Positions 1 to 9,094 of a stretch of 64,000 nucleotides of DNA are shown here, one piece after another. The stretch comes from Nostoc piscinale CENA21 (GTDB lineage Bacteria > Cyanobacteriota > Cyanobacteriia > Cyanobacteriales > Nostocaceae), in contig NZ_CP012036.1 in assembly GCF_001298445.1 (NCBI RefSeq), positions 6,511,525 through 6,575,524 of the forward strand, in the 5' to 3' direction. The number at the start of each line of letters is the position of its first letter. Position 1 is the first letter of the stretch. A program made the position numbers and the translations under genes. The notes below the pieces were generated by a model. The model saw nothing but the letters and a program-made list of their open reading frames with translations. It searched no databases and had not been told where the DNA came from.

Positions 1-1031
1 ACATCATTCAAGGTTTGCCACGGATTGAAGAACTTCTGGAAGCTCGTAAACCAAAAGAAGCTTGTATTTTGGTACGCCGTGGGGGAGAAGTTAAGGTTGT
101 TTATGGTGATGGTGATGAAGCGATCGCTGTGAAGATCGTTGAATCCAATGGTGTAGTCAGCGACTATCCCCTTGGCCCTGGGCAAAATTTGATTGTTCCC
201 GACGGTTCTCATGTGGCCGCCGGACAACCAATCACAGATGGCCCCTCCAATCCCCACGAAATTCTGGAAATCTTCTTCAGTTTGGGTTCTGAGGATGGAG
301 TCTACGCTTGCGCCAGCCATGCACTACAGAAAGTGCAAACATTCTTAGTCAACGAAGTGCAGTTAGTGTATCAGTCCCAAGGTATTGATATCGCCGACAA
401 ACACATTGAAGTGATTGTCCGCCAGATGACCAACAAAGTGCGGATTGATGATGGTGGTGATACTACTATGCTTCCTGGTGAGTTGGTGGAACTGCGCCAA
501 GTTGAACAAGTTAACGAAGCAATGGCCATTACAGGTGGTGCGAGGGCGCAATATACACCAGTATTGTTAGGTATCACCAAAGCATCCTTGAATACAGACA
601 GCTTTATCTCGGCTGCATCCTTCCAAGAAACAACACGGGTATTGACGGAAGCAGCAATTGAAGGTAAATCTGACTGGCTGCGGGGTCTGAAAGAGAACGT
701 GATTATCGGACGCTTGATTCCGGCGGGTACTGGGTACAATACTTATGATGAACCTGGTGCGATCGATGATTACTCAACTTTGGATACTACCAGTGTCTTG
801 GATGAAGTTGATGATCCTCTGGATATGGTGTTAGACGATCGCACCGCCCGCGCCTACAATTTAGATGCACCTTCCCTCACCGAAGGCACTTATGGTAGCC
901 GACGCACAGGATCAATTTTGGATGAAGATGATTTGATTATCGATGAAGTTCATGAAGTCCACGACCTCATATCTGATGACGAAGAGGATGAATACGAGGA
1001 AGTTGACGAAGATGATGATTTCGATATGTAA
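1..1031 (+). CDS. rpoC2: RNA polymerase subunit beta'' (RpoC2), C-terminal part
   Basis: The gene is cut by the window edge: the frame is open from base 3, so the start is not here. The roughly 340 residues visible match the end of the cyanobacterial beta'' subunit, which carries the C-terminal half of the split beta' chain of the core polymerase. Recognisable stretches are 'QGLPRIEELLEARKPKEA' and 'LKENVIIGRLIPAGTGYN', the conserved helices near the active-centre cleft. The last 45 residues are extremely rich in Asp and Glu, a usual tail in this family. A hairpin terminator follows about 20 bases after the stop, consistent with the end of an rpoB-rpoC1-rpoC2 operon; the rest of that operon lies outside the window. 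Identification is secure. Confidence 0.97.
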   Translation, partial: IIQGLPRIEELLEARKPKEACILVRRGGEVKVVYGDGDEAIAVKIVESNGVVSDYPLGPGQNLIVPDGSHVAAGQPITDGPSNPHEILEIFFSLGSEDGVYACASHALQKVQTFLVNEVQLVYQSQGIDIADKHIEVIVRQMTNKVRIDDGGDTTMLPGELVELRQVEQVNEAMAITGGARAQYTPVLLGITKASLNTDSFISAASFQETTRVLTEAAIEGKSDWLRGLKENVIIGRLIPAGTGYNTYDEPGAIDDYSTLDTTSVLDEVDDPLDMVLDDRTARAYNLDAPSLTEGTYGSRRTGSILDEDDLIIDEVHEVHDLISDDEEDEYEEVDEDDDFDM

Positions 1032-1053
1032 ATCATCAGTGAATAATTAGTAG

Positions 1054-1088
1054 AAAAGGCAAGAGAAAGTTTCTTTTGCCTTTTTCTT
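1054..1088 (+). terminator. Rho-independent terminator of rpoC2
   Basis: An inverted repeat whose arms are AAAAGGCAAGAGAAA and TTTCTTTTGCCTTTT is followed by more T residues. It begins 23 bases after the rpoC2 stop codon. Confidence 0.75.
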
Positions 1089-1327
1089 TTGACTATTTTG
1101 AGAAAATTATGTTTTATCCACAAACATAGTCTTAAACTATGCTTCGACTGTTATATAGTAATTTTTATGGGAATGAATTATAAGAGAAATAATTTAACCG
1201 CCGATAAATTTTGTTTTGCAGATTGCTATAGCATTCCTAAATCATTTATAAGTATCTATCACCAATGCCTCCCTTGTCCTCCTTGTCTACCTTGTCTTTT
1301 GTTTTCATATATAAATAGGACTGCTAT

Positions 1328-1876
1328 ATGACTAATGAAATAAATAATCCATCTTTAGCAAATTTAGATTATTTTCCTTACATTGATGCTGAGGGAAAAC
1401 TCCCGGAAACATTTCAAGGAAAAATAGGTGTGTATGCAATTTTTAATCAGGAGAAATTACTACATTTTGTCGGATATTCTCGTGATGTTTATTTGAGTTT
1501 GCAACAACATTTAGTGCGTCAACCAGAACAATGTTATTGGGTGAAAGTACAAACTATTGAACGTCCTAGTCGGACAGTTTTAGAAAATATTGAAAATGCT
1601 TGGATTGCTGAAAATGGCACAATACCTCCGGGTAATGGTGAAAATAAAGAAAAATGGACACAACCCATTAATGTCAAAAATTTGATGACAGCAGAAGAAC
1701 AAGCGAGTTATAACAATCCTGCTAATGATGAGTTGGCGCAAATCAAAGTTGTCAAAAATGTGGCGCGAAGGGTAGAAGCGGAAATTTTCAAAATTTTAGA
1801 ATCTCGTGGTTTGCAATTACAACTCCGTTTTAATCCTAAATTAAAGGAAGAAGGATTACTCGATTTGAAATCTTGA
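1328..1876 (+). CDS. GIY-YIG domain protein
   Basis: A 182-residue protein whose residues 30-90 look like a GIY-YIG nuclease-fold domain: 'GVYAIFNQEKLLHFVGYSRD' gives the paired GVY and FVGYSRD strands, followed by 'LQQHLVRQ'. Family members are usually endonucleases, but many stand-alone cyanobacterial copies are uncharacterised and I see only part of the usual catalytic set (Tyr, Arg of 'YSRD', a Glu further on). The C-terminal half, residues 110-182, is charged and helical, with no recognised domain. The ATG at 1328 sits just after a polypyrimidine spacer with repeated CCTTGTC units. It stands alone between rpoC2 and a convergent gene. Domain call fairly confident, function unknown. Confidence 0.75.
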   Translation: MTNEINNPSLANLDYFPYIDAEGKLPETFQGKIGVYAIFNQEKLLHFVGYSRDVYLSLQQHLVRQPEQCYWVKVQTIERPSRTVLENIENAWIAENGTIPPGNGENKEKWTQPINVKNLMTAEEQASYNNPANDELAQIKVVKNVARRVEAEIFKILESRGLQLQLRFNPKLKEEGLLDLKS

Positions 1877-1971
1877 TACCAAGTTGTAGAGACGTTACAT
1901 CTAAAGTCTCTACAGTATTACAAGAATATGTAAACTAATATATTCATGGACAATTAACCTAAATTCCAAGC

Positions 1972-3258
1972 TTACTGGAATTGCTTGAATTTATTATTGG
2001 CAGATAATAGCAACTCTTGTGCTTTTAAATAAACAGTTGTGCCTTTTTCCACTTTTTCTAATTGATTGATAATACTGTGTAACTGACTAATGACGCGATT
2101 GCGATCGACATTTTTGGGGTCATTAGGCAAAGAGGCAACTAAGTTTTCTATTTCTTGTTGCGCCCTAGCTAATGCTTGCACAGAATCAGCTTCAGCTTGT
2201 CGTCTGATTTTGACTTGACCTAAATTAGTTTCATAAGTTGCTAATAACTTTTGGGCTGCGGCATAACCTACTAAATCTGAAGAAGGAACTTGTTTTAAGC
2301 GTTCAATAGCTTCTGACCACAAATTTTCTATTTGTTGCCATTCGGTGACGGTATGTGGTGGATTTTGTCCGGCTTTTGCTGCTTGCCAAGAAAATTGTTG
2401 GGCGGCAGTAATTAAAGTACTGATGCGTTCATTACCGGCGGCTAATCCCACAACTTCCTGAAATTCTCGCTTGTAACTATCTAGTTGATTTTGAGCAGTT
2501 TGGCCGGCTAAGGTTTGACCGGGGATTTCTTCTAATTTATCTAATGCAGCACGCCAAGCTGCGATCGCTGATTTTTTGTCGGTGATTGTTGTAGCCTGTT
2601 GATACTGCTGTTTTGCATTCAATAATGCTTGATGATTATCAGTCAGCAGAGTTTGAGCATTTTTTTCTTGAAAAACCTTGGCTTCTAATTGTCCTACTTG
2701 ACGACGCGCTGTATTCAAACCATAAACGCTAAATCGCCAGTCATACCACCAATATTTATATTCTGGCCAATCGTTACCAAATACAGTTGGCAAGTTATTC
2801 AGATGGGTTTTTGTCTGTTGCAGTTGTTGTTCACCCAAAGCCAAATCTGCGGCGCTGGTTGGTTTTTCAATCAAGTATTCAGCTTGCTCAAGAGATGTCA
2901 AAGCTTGCCGATAATGTTGTTCTATATTGATGTAACTGGGAAGCAACAACAACGGTGCTTTCTGTACTATAGTCCGGCGAATTGTGGGTTCTGGCTGATT
3001 TGCCACCCAAACTATACCTGCGGGAATGCCAATTAGTATGGTGAGCCAAATTAGCTTGCTACCTATACCTTTTTTACTTTTGCGGGGTTGTTGTGGAGAA
3101 GATATCCTACTAATTTGCCCTTGTTTTGCTATTTCCTGTTCTAACTCCGCCAGCGTTTTTAGTTTTGCTGGTTGTGGGCTGACAGGTGAATTGGTGCCAG
3201 AGTTTTTACGGACAAAAATCTTGGTAATTCCGTGTAAAAAAGCCATAAGAATATTCAA
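1972..3258 (-). CDS. Membrane-anchored coiled-coil protein, unknown function
   Basis: A 428-residue protein I cannot place in a named family. A basic Gln/Pro/Ser-rich cytoplasmic stretch (residues 1-65) is followed by one clear membrane segment at about 68-88 ('LIWLTILIGIPAGIVWVAN'), then about 330 residues rich in Gln, Ala, Leu and Glu that read as long helices and coiled coil, probably outside the membrane. Repeated 'AIAAWRAALDKLEEIP' and 'LWSEAIERLKQVP' segments suggest a helical hairpin repeat. The start at 3258 may instead be the Met at residue 5. It is convergent with the GIY-YIG gene and is followed upstream by a MITE-like repeat. Real gene likely; function unknown. Confidence 0.75.
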   Translation of the reverse strand: MNILMAFLHGITKIFVRKNSGTNSPVSPQPAKLKTLAELEQEIAKQGQISRISSPQQPRKSKKGIGSKLIWLTILIGIPAGIVWVANQPEPTIRRTIVQKAPLLLLPSYINIEQHYRQALTSLEQAEYLIEKPTSAADLALGEQQLQQTKTHLNNLPTVFGNDWPEYKYWWYDWRFSVYGLNTARRQVGQLEAKVFQEKNAQTLLTDNHQALLNAKQQYQQATTITDKKSAIAAWRAALDKLEEIPGQTLAGQTAQNQLDSYKREFQEVVGLAAGNERISTLITAAQQFSWQAAKAGQNPPHTVTEWQQIENLWSEAIERLKQVPSSDLVGYAAAQKLLATYETNLGQVKIRRQAEADSVQALARAQQEIENLVASLPNDPKNVDRNRVISQLHSIINQLEKVEKGTTVYLKAQELLLSANNKFKQFQ

Positions 3259-3341
3259 TGCTGAATTTAGTATTCACAAACTCAGTTGAAAGTCATATCT
3301 TGTCCGGTAACGTGTAGTTAGAACTTACCCATGCCAAAAAC

Positions 3342-3476
3342 AGGACTTACACACAAAGATTGTCTGTGAAAACTGGATGTAGGGGTGTAAGGGTTTTGAA
3401 TAAGTACACCTCTATACCTTTACATCCTTACACCCTTTCCAAAATCCTTGATTTTTCGTCTCACTGCGTAAGTCCT
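3342..3476. repeat. MITE-like element, copy A (AGGACTTAC ends)
   Basis: About 135 bases bounded by inverted ends AGGACTTAC and GTAAGTCCT, with an interior in which GTGTAAGGGTTTTGAATAAG faces CTTTACATCCTTACACCC, so the whole folds on itself. Closely similar sequences lie at 8933-9080 (copy B), about 20574-20749 (C, degenerate) and about 46036-46209 (D, degenerate and inverted). No coding capacity of its own. Confidence 0.75.
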
Positions 3477-3615
3477 AATCTAAAATGGTATATTTCAACA
3501 ACCAAAAACCTAGATTTTGTTGGGCTTCACTACCCTGCGGGAAGCCACCCTTCGGGTGTCTACGTTCCACCCAATCTACATTTAGTTTTCTCTGTCACCT
3601 GTGACCTATCACCCG
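3477..3615. repeat. Spacer with short palindromic repeat
   Basis: Between copy A and the convergent DUF4335 gene lies a small palindromic cluster at about 3519-3560 (GGCTTCACTACCCTGCGGG, then AAGCCACCCTTCGGGTGTC), a form of the dispersed Nostoc palindromes. Nothing else recognisable. Confidence 0.5.
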
Positions 3616-5064
3616 TCACTGATAACCCTGCCAAGGAGTAACTTCCAGTTTGCCACTAGGACTAAACACTACTTGGAAATGGCCTAGAGGTTCTTGGTTA
3701 TTTGGTGCTGCGCCATTGGAACCATAAACTTCTTGAAACATATTTGGCAACGGTGTTTCACGGAAATGATCAAAGGCAACTTGATTTAATGGTTCATAAT
3801 CAGCGATGATGCCATCTTTATTCACAGCAACTCGATAGCGTAAATCTTTGGTGTAACTGGGAGTACCTTTCCAATTTTGGCGAATTGTGTTATATAGCTT
3901 TTGGTTTAATTCTTTAACGGTGTTAGCATCTGTAATTTTACTGCCTACTACCTTTGGTGTACTAGCATAACCGCGCCAAGGACTAACTTCTAAGACACCT
4001 TTGTTAGTAAACACTACTTTAAATTGGGCTATGGGTTCATTATTGATTGCCGAACGTTTTGCCGGGTTGTAAAGCAGTTTTGGTAATGGAGTGAAATTAA
4101 TTCCTTCATTTGACCCTTGGTTTACTGCCTTATAACCAACGATCGCACCATCACCAGCAACACCAACACGATAAACTAAATCTTGCTTGACTGTCGAGCG
4201 ATCGCTCCAAGCAGGATCAATTTGATTCCACACTTGACGATTTAAAGCCCGTAGTTGCGATGGATCTGTAATTTCGGCTGTTGTATTTAATAGGGCTTCT
4301 AAATCTGTAGTTGGGGGTGCTGTGGCGGCTGTAGTTGGAGTGGCGCTCGGAGTCGCTGTTGGTGTGGCGCTGGCTAGGGGAGTTGTAGCTGCGGTAGGGG
4401 TAGCGACAGCAGTTGTAGTTGGTGTGGGTGTGGCGCTGCTTTGGGTTTCTGGTTGCGCTTCTGGTGTGCGAATTTGGGGGGGTGGAATCAAACTAAAAGC
4501 AACGGCTGCAACGGCTACACTCGCAACGCCAATACTAGCTGGTACTGCTTGCTTGATGATAACTTCACTAGCACCACTGTAGCGTCGAGGTATTGGTTGT
4601 AACTCTAAGGCTAATTCCGGTAGGGTTTGGGTATCGGCAAAAAATTGATCTACTGCTTCTACTAAATCAAATAACTGCACCGTATTCATATCAATTTGAA
4701 TCGGTGATTTTGTTTGCTGAGAACCCAAAGCTTCAGTACTGCTTTCAGAATGCACAATTAGCCGATGACGGTTATGGTCAATTTTTTGCAGTTCTACTAA
4801 TTCTGAGTCTTGGTTATGGGCTTGGGGGTTGGGGACATTGCTTAAAAATTCTTGTCCATAAGCACTGACAGCCCTCACCAAACTTTCAAAAAATTCTCGG
4901 CCTCCCACTAGAGGCTGCTTATAACCAGATATATAGCATTCTACATTTACCAATATCGATAATTCTGGGCGGAGTTCTTGTAAATGTGCTGCCCTGGAAG
5001 CATCGCTTAAACCCTCTAAAAGCAACGTACAGTTAGGTAAACTGTATTTCCGTTGAATGTTCAT
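3616..5064 (-). CDS. DUF4335 domain protein
   Basis: A 482-residue cyanobacterial conserved protein. Residues 1-150 ('MNIQRKYSLPNCTLLLEGLS') form the DUF4335 region. Around residues 165-195 there is a hydrophobic segment ('ASIGVASVAVAAVAFSLIPP') that may cross the membrane. Residues about 198-250 are a low-complexity Thr/Ala/Pro linker, and the C-terminal 230 residues contain two copies of one module, each ending in 'VSPWRGY' or 'VTPWQGY' with internal 'DLVYRVGV' or 'DLRYRVAV'. The start ATG overlaps the stop of the upstream DUF3038 gene by ATGA, so the two are translationally coupled. These families are neighbours in many cyanobacteria; their function is unknown. Confidence 0.85.
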   Translation of the reverse strand: MNIQRKYSLPNCTLLLEGLSDASRAAHLQELRPELSILVNVECYISGYKQPLVGGREFFESLVRAVSAYGQEFLSNVPNPQAHNQDSELVELQKIDHNRHRLIVHSESSTEALGSQQTKSPIQIDMNTVQLFDLVEAVDQFFADTQTLPELALELQPIPRRYSGASEVIIKQAVPASIGVASVAVAAVAFSLIPPPQIRTPEAQPETQSSATPTPTTTAVATPTAATTPLASATPTATPSATPTTAATAPPTTDLEALLNTTAEITDPSQLRALNRQVWNQIDPAWSDRSTVKQDLVYRVGVAGDGAIVGYKAVNQGSNEGINFTPLPKLLYNPAKRSAINNEPIAQFKVVFTNKGVLEVSPWRGYASTPKVVGSKITDANTVKELNQKLYNTIRQNWKGTPSYTKDLRYRVAVNKDGIIADYEPLNQVAFDHFRETPLPNMFQEVYGSNGAAPNNQEPLGHFQVVFSPSGKLEVTPWQGYQ

Positions 5065-5687
5065 TCCACTTCCCCATCAAAAAGACTAATCCAGAACCGT
5101 TGCATTCCGGCCGTACCAGTACAAAATAGAAGTTTTTCTAACAAATTAATTGCTAACTCATCTAATTTTTCATCAGAAGTTAGTGCTAGTACACCAGAAC
5201 GCCGCGCATTCATTCTGCTTTTAAAATGCGCTCGGAAGCGTTCTAGATAATTAGATAAACGCAAATTTTGTTCGAGAGGGATTTGTTTTTCATTCATTTG
5301 CTGATATATCATCAGCATCTGGCGGATGACCACGGTTAACCGCCGTGCAATGTAGCAAGCAATAACTACTAAAGCCTTGGCCTCTATAATTGTTAAGGGT
5401 CTGCGGATATTAGCGCGGCGCATGGGGTTAGAGCTACGCATCCGCCATAAATTTACCCGATTTTTAATAATTTCTTTTAAATCTAACTCTTCTGCAAAGG
5501 CCAAAATTGCTTCGGAACCACCGAGTTCTAAAGCTTCAATGGCCAATAAGATGAGGTCGATTTGTAGCCGAGTTCTGGACGGACATCCTTGTCCTGCGAT
5601 CGCCGGATCTGGTAACGTATCCAGAATCATCGGCGTTGATGCAGGTGCGGGACTGTTGAACGGCGTTAAGCTCGCGGAGACATTCAT
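5061..5687 (-). CDS. DUF3038 domain protein
   Basis: A cyanobacterial conserved protein of about 208 residues if started at the internal ATG (5687, 'MNVSASLTPFNS'). A longer frame begins at 5759, but its 24 extra residues look unlike the family. 'LQIDLILLAIEALELGGSEA' and 'LTIIEAKALVVIACYIARRL' are typical of DUF3038. Mainly helical, with no catalytic motif seen. Its stop overlaps the DUF4335 start by four bases (ATGA), showing a two-gene unit. Function is unknown; genomic pairing suggests the two products act together. Confidence is high for the family, moderate for the start. Confidence 0.8.
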   Translation of the reverse strand: MNVSASLTPFNSPAPASTPMILDTLPDPAIAGQGCPSRTRLQIDLILLAIEALELGGSEAILAFAEELDLKEIIKNRVNLWRMRSSNPMRRANIRRPLTIIEAKALVVIACYIARRLTVVIRQMLMIYQQMNEKQIPLEQNLRLSNYLERFRAHFKSRMNARRSGVLALTSDEKLDELAINLLEKLLFCTGTAGMQRFWISLFDGEVE

Positions 5688-6041
5688 TCTATAAATTACC
5701 TTGTGCGCTTCCAACAGACTAGATACACTAGTACAACTAAATTTAAGATAAGTAGCCAAAAAATAACATTAAACTTGTGGCAGTAGCCATAATACCTGAC
5801 GTATACATGACTTAACTTGTTCTACTCCAAAGCTCTCGTATACTTAAATTTCCCTTTTTCCAGCATCAGTTCACCTTCTTTTATTGAATACCAGTCCATA
5901 ATTTAAGCTTGGTGTAGATTCTCACTATCGTCAATGGATGATGATACTAGAGCCTCAAATCCAGCGTATGACATTATAGTGTACGATTTTTCAAGTCTGA
6001 AGTCTTAAGACTTGAGCCGACTTCCTATTTTCTAACTGTAT
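5688..6041. other. Divergent intergenic region, DUF3038 / apt
   Basis: A 354-base AT-rich spacer that must hold promoters for both directions. The only structure seen is a perfect 12-base palindrome AGTCTTAAGACT at 6001-6012, about 30 bases before the apt start, next to TCAAGTCTGA. No gene found. Confidence 0.4.
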
Positions 6042-6560
6042 ATGGACTTAAAATCTCTAATTCGTGAAATTCCCGATTATCCCAAGCCTGGTATTTTATT
6101 TCGAGATATTACTACTCTACTGCGCGATCGCGACGGACTGCGATATACTATTGACTTTTTTACGGAAAAATGCGATGAAGCGGGATTTCAAGCAGATTAT
6201 GTAATTGGGATGGAGTCACGGGGATTTATTTTTGGCGCTCCCCTAGCTTATAAATTAGGCGCTGGGTTTATTCCCGTCCGCAAAAAAGGCAAGCTACCTG
6301 CTGCGGTTCACTCCATTGAATATGAACTAGAGTACGGTACTGACTGCTTGGAAATGCACCAAGACGCTTTGCATCCAGGCAGCCGCGTTTTAATTGTCGA
6401 TGATTTAATTGCTACAGGTGGTACAGCCGGTGCAACCGCTAAGTTAGTTCAACAGCTTGAGTGTGAACTCCTAGGTTTTGGGTTTATTATCGAGCTACGG
6501 GATTTACAAGGGCGGAAAAATCTCCCCGATTTGCCGATTATCTCGTTAATTGAATATTAG
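6042..6560 (+). CDS. apt: Adenine phosphoribosyltransferase
   Basis: A 172-residue enzyme converting adenine and PRPP to AMP and pyrophosphate (purine salvage, cytoplasmic). The PRPP-binding loop 'VLIVDDLIATGGTAGA' lies near residues 122-137; the N-terminal 'IREIPDYPKPGILFRDIT' and the central 'GMESRGFIFGAPLAYKLG' and 'VPVRKKGKLP'-like segments are diagnostic. Length is normal for the family. It starts at ATG 6042 without a strong ribosome-binding site. Monocistronic by appearance: the next gene is 136 bases away beyond heptamer repeats. Confidence 0.97.
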   Translation: MDLKSLIREIPDYPKPGILFRDITTLLRDRDGLRYTIDFFTEKCDEAGFQADYVIGMESRGFIFGAPLAYKLGAGFIPVRKKGKLPAAVHSIEYELEYGTDCLEMHQDALHPGSRVLIVDDLIATGGTAGATAKLVQQLECELLGFGFIIELRDLQGRKNLPDLPIISLIEY

Positions 6561-6564
6561 TCAA

Positions 6565-6689
6565 TGCTCATTAGTCATTAGTCATTTGAGTGAAGTACCT
6601 ACACTCCTGCTTCGCGGTGAGATGTGAGCTTCTTTTTGATTTAGCTAATGGCAAAGAACAAAGGACACAGGACAGAGGACAGAGGACAA
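6565..6689. repeat. Short tandem heptamer repeats
   Basis: The apt-permease spacer contains CATTAGT-type heptamers near 6568-6590 and four AGGACAN heptamers at 6662-6689. These are the short tandemly repeated sequences common in Nostoc intergenic DNA. Confidence 0.6.
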
Positions 6690-6696
6690 AATAAAA

Positions 6697-7738
6697 ATGA
6701 CAGCTACAAAAATTTCCTTGGAGACCAGTCGAGATTGGCTAATTAGGCTAATTACGAGTGAAACTTTTATTTATGTGATGAAACGGATATTGCAAGCGTT
6801 GTTTACCTTATTATTGGCATCGGCGCTGTCGTTTTTTTATCATCAAATTGTCTCCTGGAGATTATGTAGATACTCTGCGCCAAAATCCCAAAATTTCGCC
6901 AGAAAGAATTGAGGAAATTAGAAGACAGTTCGGGTTAGATAAGTCTTGGCCTGAGCAATATTTCTTGTGGTTGTGGCGGATATTTACTAGAGGAGATTTT
7001 GGTACAAGTTTTGTCTACCAGCGTTCTGTAGCTTCGCTGTTGTGGGAGCGTGTACCTGCAACTTTATTATTAGCGATCGCTTCTTTAATTGTGACATGGG
7101 CGATCGCTATTCCTTTGGGTATTGTTGCGGCTGTGAAGCAAAATCGCGCTACAGACCGCATCTTACAAGTCATTAGTTACGCCGGACAAGGCTTTCCCAG
7201 CTTTATCACGGCGTTATTTTTATTAATATTTGCTCAATTTACTTCACCTTTATTTCCAGTCGGTAGTATGACCAGCATTGATCATGCTGATTTATCCTGG
7301 TTCGGTAAAATTATTGATATCGGCTGGCACATGATCTTACCCACAATTGCTTTGAGTATCACCAGTTTTGCTGGTTTACAACGCATTACCCGTGGGGAAT
7401 TGTTAGATGTTCTCCGTCAAGATTATATCCAAACAGCCCGCGCCAAAGGACTGCCAGAAAATCGCGTCATTTACGTTCATGCACTCCGCAACGCTATTAA
7501 CCCCCTAATCACTCTGCTGGGTTTTGAGTTAGCGAGTTTATTAGGCGGTGCATTCATCGCGGAACAGTTCTTTAACTGGCCGGGTTTAGGAAGATTAACC
7601 TTACAGGCGGTTATTGCTAAAGACCAATACTTAGTTATGGCGAGTTTGGTGATGAGTGCGGTGTTGTTGAATGTTGGTAACTTACTCGCAGATTTAATGT
7701 TAAAAGTAGCCGATCCTCGAATTAAGTTAGATGCTTAA
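6697..7738 (+). CDS. ABC transporter permease, DppB/OppB family (frameshifted)
   Basis: Peptide/nickel-type inner-membrane permease, split between two frames: 6697-6838 gives the N-terminus and first membrane helix ('RILQALFTLLLASALSFF'), and the rest continues in the next frame to 7738. Dropping one T from the seven-T run 6832-6838 gives a continuous 346-residue protein reading ...SFF-IIKLSPGDYVDTLRQN..., the normal family sequence. The C-terminal half has six helices and the EAA loop ('ARAKGLPENRVIYVHALRNA') that contacts the ATPase. No binding-protein, second permease or ATPase gene adjoins, so the partners lie elsewhere. The substrate (oligopeptide, dipeptide or other) cannot be told. The frameshift may be a sequencing error or real. 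Confidence 0.85.
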
Positions 7739-7842
7739 AAGTAGAATTTTAAGATTTCATTCCGCATTTAGGAAATGCTAAAAATTTAGCTGTAATAGAA
7801 AAGGGAAGATAGTTGTGAGACAAGAAGAGTTCAGCTATTTTT

Positions 7843-8829
7843 TTGAAAAAAATTCAACAGCAAATAGAGGGACTGGAACAATATATAACCCAATCGCCTA
7901 TACAACAGCAACAGGCTATCTCAGCCTTAAAAACTCTCAACACTTATATACAAAATCTGGAATTTCTTCAAGCAGAAATTCAGACTAATTTAGAATTAAT
8001 CAAAACTGTAGAACAAGAATTACTCCAGCAAAATGAAACCTTAATATCAGAACGTCAAGTTTATCATGATTTGTTTAAATTAGCTCCTAATGCTTATTTA
8101 GTGACAAATGCCGAAGGAATTATTTTAGAAATCAATTATACTGCTGCTGCTTTATTAAATGTATTTCCCAGTTTGCTGATTGGTAAATCATTAATCAATT
8201 TTGTAGCTCAAACAGAGCATCAATTATTTATTAGCAAACTGAAGCAGTCTTTGAATGAAAAGTCTGTGCAAGAATTGGAAGTTTCCATTTTTCCCCGCGA
8301 TCGCCAAGCTTTTAATGCTTTACTTTTAGTGAAAGCTGGGCGAGAAACTTCAGGGGCTTTAGGGGCGTTACAGATATGCCTGTATGATATTACCAAGTAC
8401 AAGCAAGCAGTGTCTGAGCAAAAGCCAGCAACTAGAGAAACACTTAATCAACTGGGTGGTTTACGAGTACTGTTTGTAGATGATGAAGCCGATAGCCGAG
8501 AGTTGATTGCAGCAATGCTGATGCAATATGGGGTTGTAGTGACCACAGTAGCTACAGTAGCAGAAGCTTTGCAAGAATTAGAGCGATCGCGCCCTGATGT
8601 GATCATCAGTGATATCAGAATGCCCGATGAAGATGGCTATACTTTAATTCGCAAAATCAAAACATTAGAAGCAGAAACAGGATGGCGAATTCCTACTGCT
8701 GCCTTGACTGCTTATCTTGCAGAAGACAGAGCAAAAGCAATCAAAGCAGGTTTTGAATCGCATTTGCCTAAATTAGCCCACCCAACAGAGTTAATTACAA
8801 TGGTGGCACAGCTTGTTAACAGATTTTAA
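7843..8829 (+). CDS. PAS domain response regulator
   Basis: A 328-residue signalling protein. Residues 1-75 are coiled coil, 76-185 a PAS sensor domain ('YHDLFKLAPNAYLVTNAEGI'), and 204-325 a receiver domain with the acidic pair D213-D214, phosphoacceptor D257 ('VIISDIRMPDEDGY'), the Thr/Ala switch 'TALTA' and the conserved Lys in 'LPKLAHP'. It has no kinase or DNA-binding domain, so it is a sensor-plus-receiver adaptor. The frame opens after a TGA at 7816 and the first usable start is TTG 7843; no ATG is near. It sits upstream of a CheB-GAF gene and a giant hybrid kinase, suggesting one phosphorelay. Confidence 0.85.
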   Translation: MKKIQQQIEGLEQYITQSPIQQQQAISALKTLNTYIQNLEFLQAEIQTNLELIKTVEQELLQQNETLISERQVYHDLFKLAPNAYLVTNAEGIILEINYTAAALLNVFPSLLIGKSLINFVAQTEHQLFISKLKQSLNEKSVQELEVSIFPRDRQAFNALLLVKAGRETSGALGALQICLYDITKYKQAVSEQKPATRETLNQLGGLRVLFVDDEADSRELIAAMLMQYGVVVTTVATVAEALQELERSRPDVIISDIRMPDEDGYTLIRKIKTLEAETGWRIPTAALTAYLAEDRAKAIKAGFESHLPKLAHPTELITMVAQLVNRF

Positions 8830-8932
8830 GATTGTGTCCGATGAAAGACTTATCATAAAGGCTGTACAGGGAGCAGGATTCGACTTCGCTCGGCGACCGG
8901 AAGCAGAGGGACAGAGGAGGAGTGTCATGATC

Positions 8933-9080
8933 AGGACTTACCCAAAATTGTCTGTGAGGATTGGGTGTGGGGGTGAAAGGGTGTGGGGTTAATGGGTTTT
9001 GAATACTTACACCCTTACACCCTCATACCCCTGCACCCTGTTCTAAAACCTTATTTTTTCGTTTTTTTTGCGTAAGTCCT
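8933..9080. repeat. MITE-like element, copy B (AGGACTTAC ends)
   Basis: 148 bases with terminal AGGACTTAC and GTAAGTCCT, lying between the PAS-receiver and CheB-GAF genes and ending only 14 bases before the latter's start. The interior resembles copy A, with TTGTCTGTGAGGATTGGGTG matching TTGTCTGTGAAAACTGGATG. Its inverted interior could fold as a long hairpin. Confidence 0.75.
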
Positions 9081-9094
9081 AATGATGCTGAGAG

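Noticed and set aside
1089..1331. 80-codon frame between rpoC2 and the GIY-YIG gene
   Set aside because: Composition is poor and its end is made of CCTTGTC repeats; it looks like spacer.
3360..3641. 93-codon frame near 3.5 kb
   Set aside because: It runs through MITE-like copy A and a palindrome and into the DUF4335 gene; repeat-derived.
4322..4582. Val/Ala/Gly-rich frame opposite the DUF4335 gene
   Set aside because: It is the antisense of the Thr/Ala/Pro linker; low complexity explains it.
6657..6690. Tandem repeats considered as a CRISPR array
   Set aside because: Units are 7 bases without spacers; no cas gene anywhere in the window.
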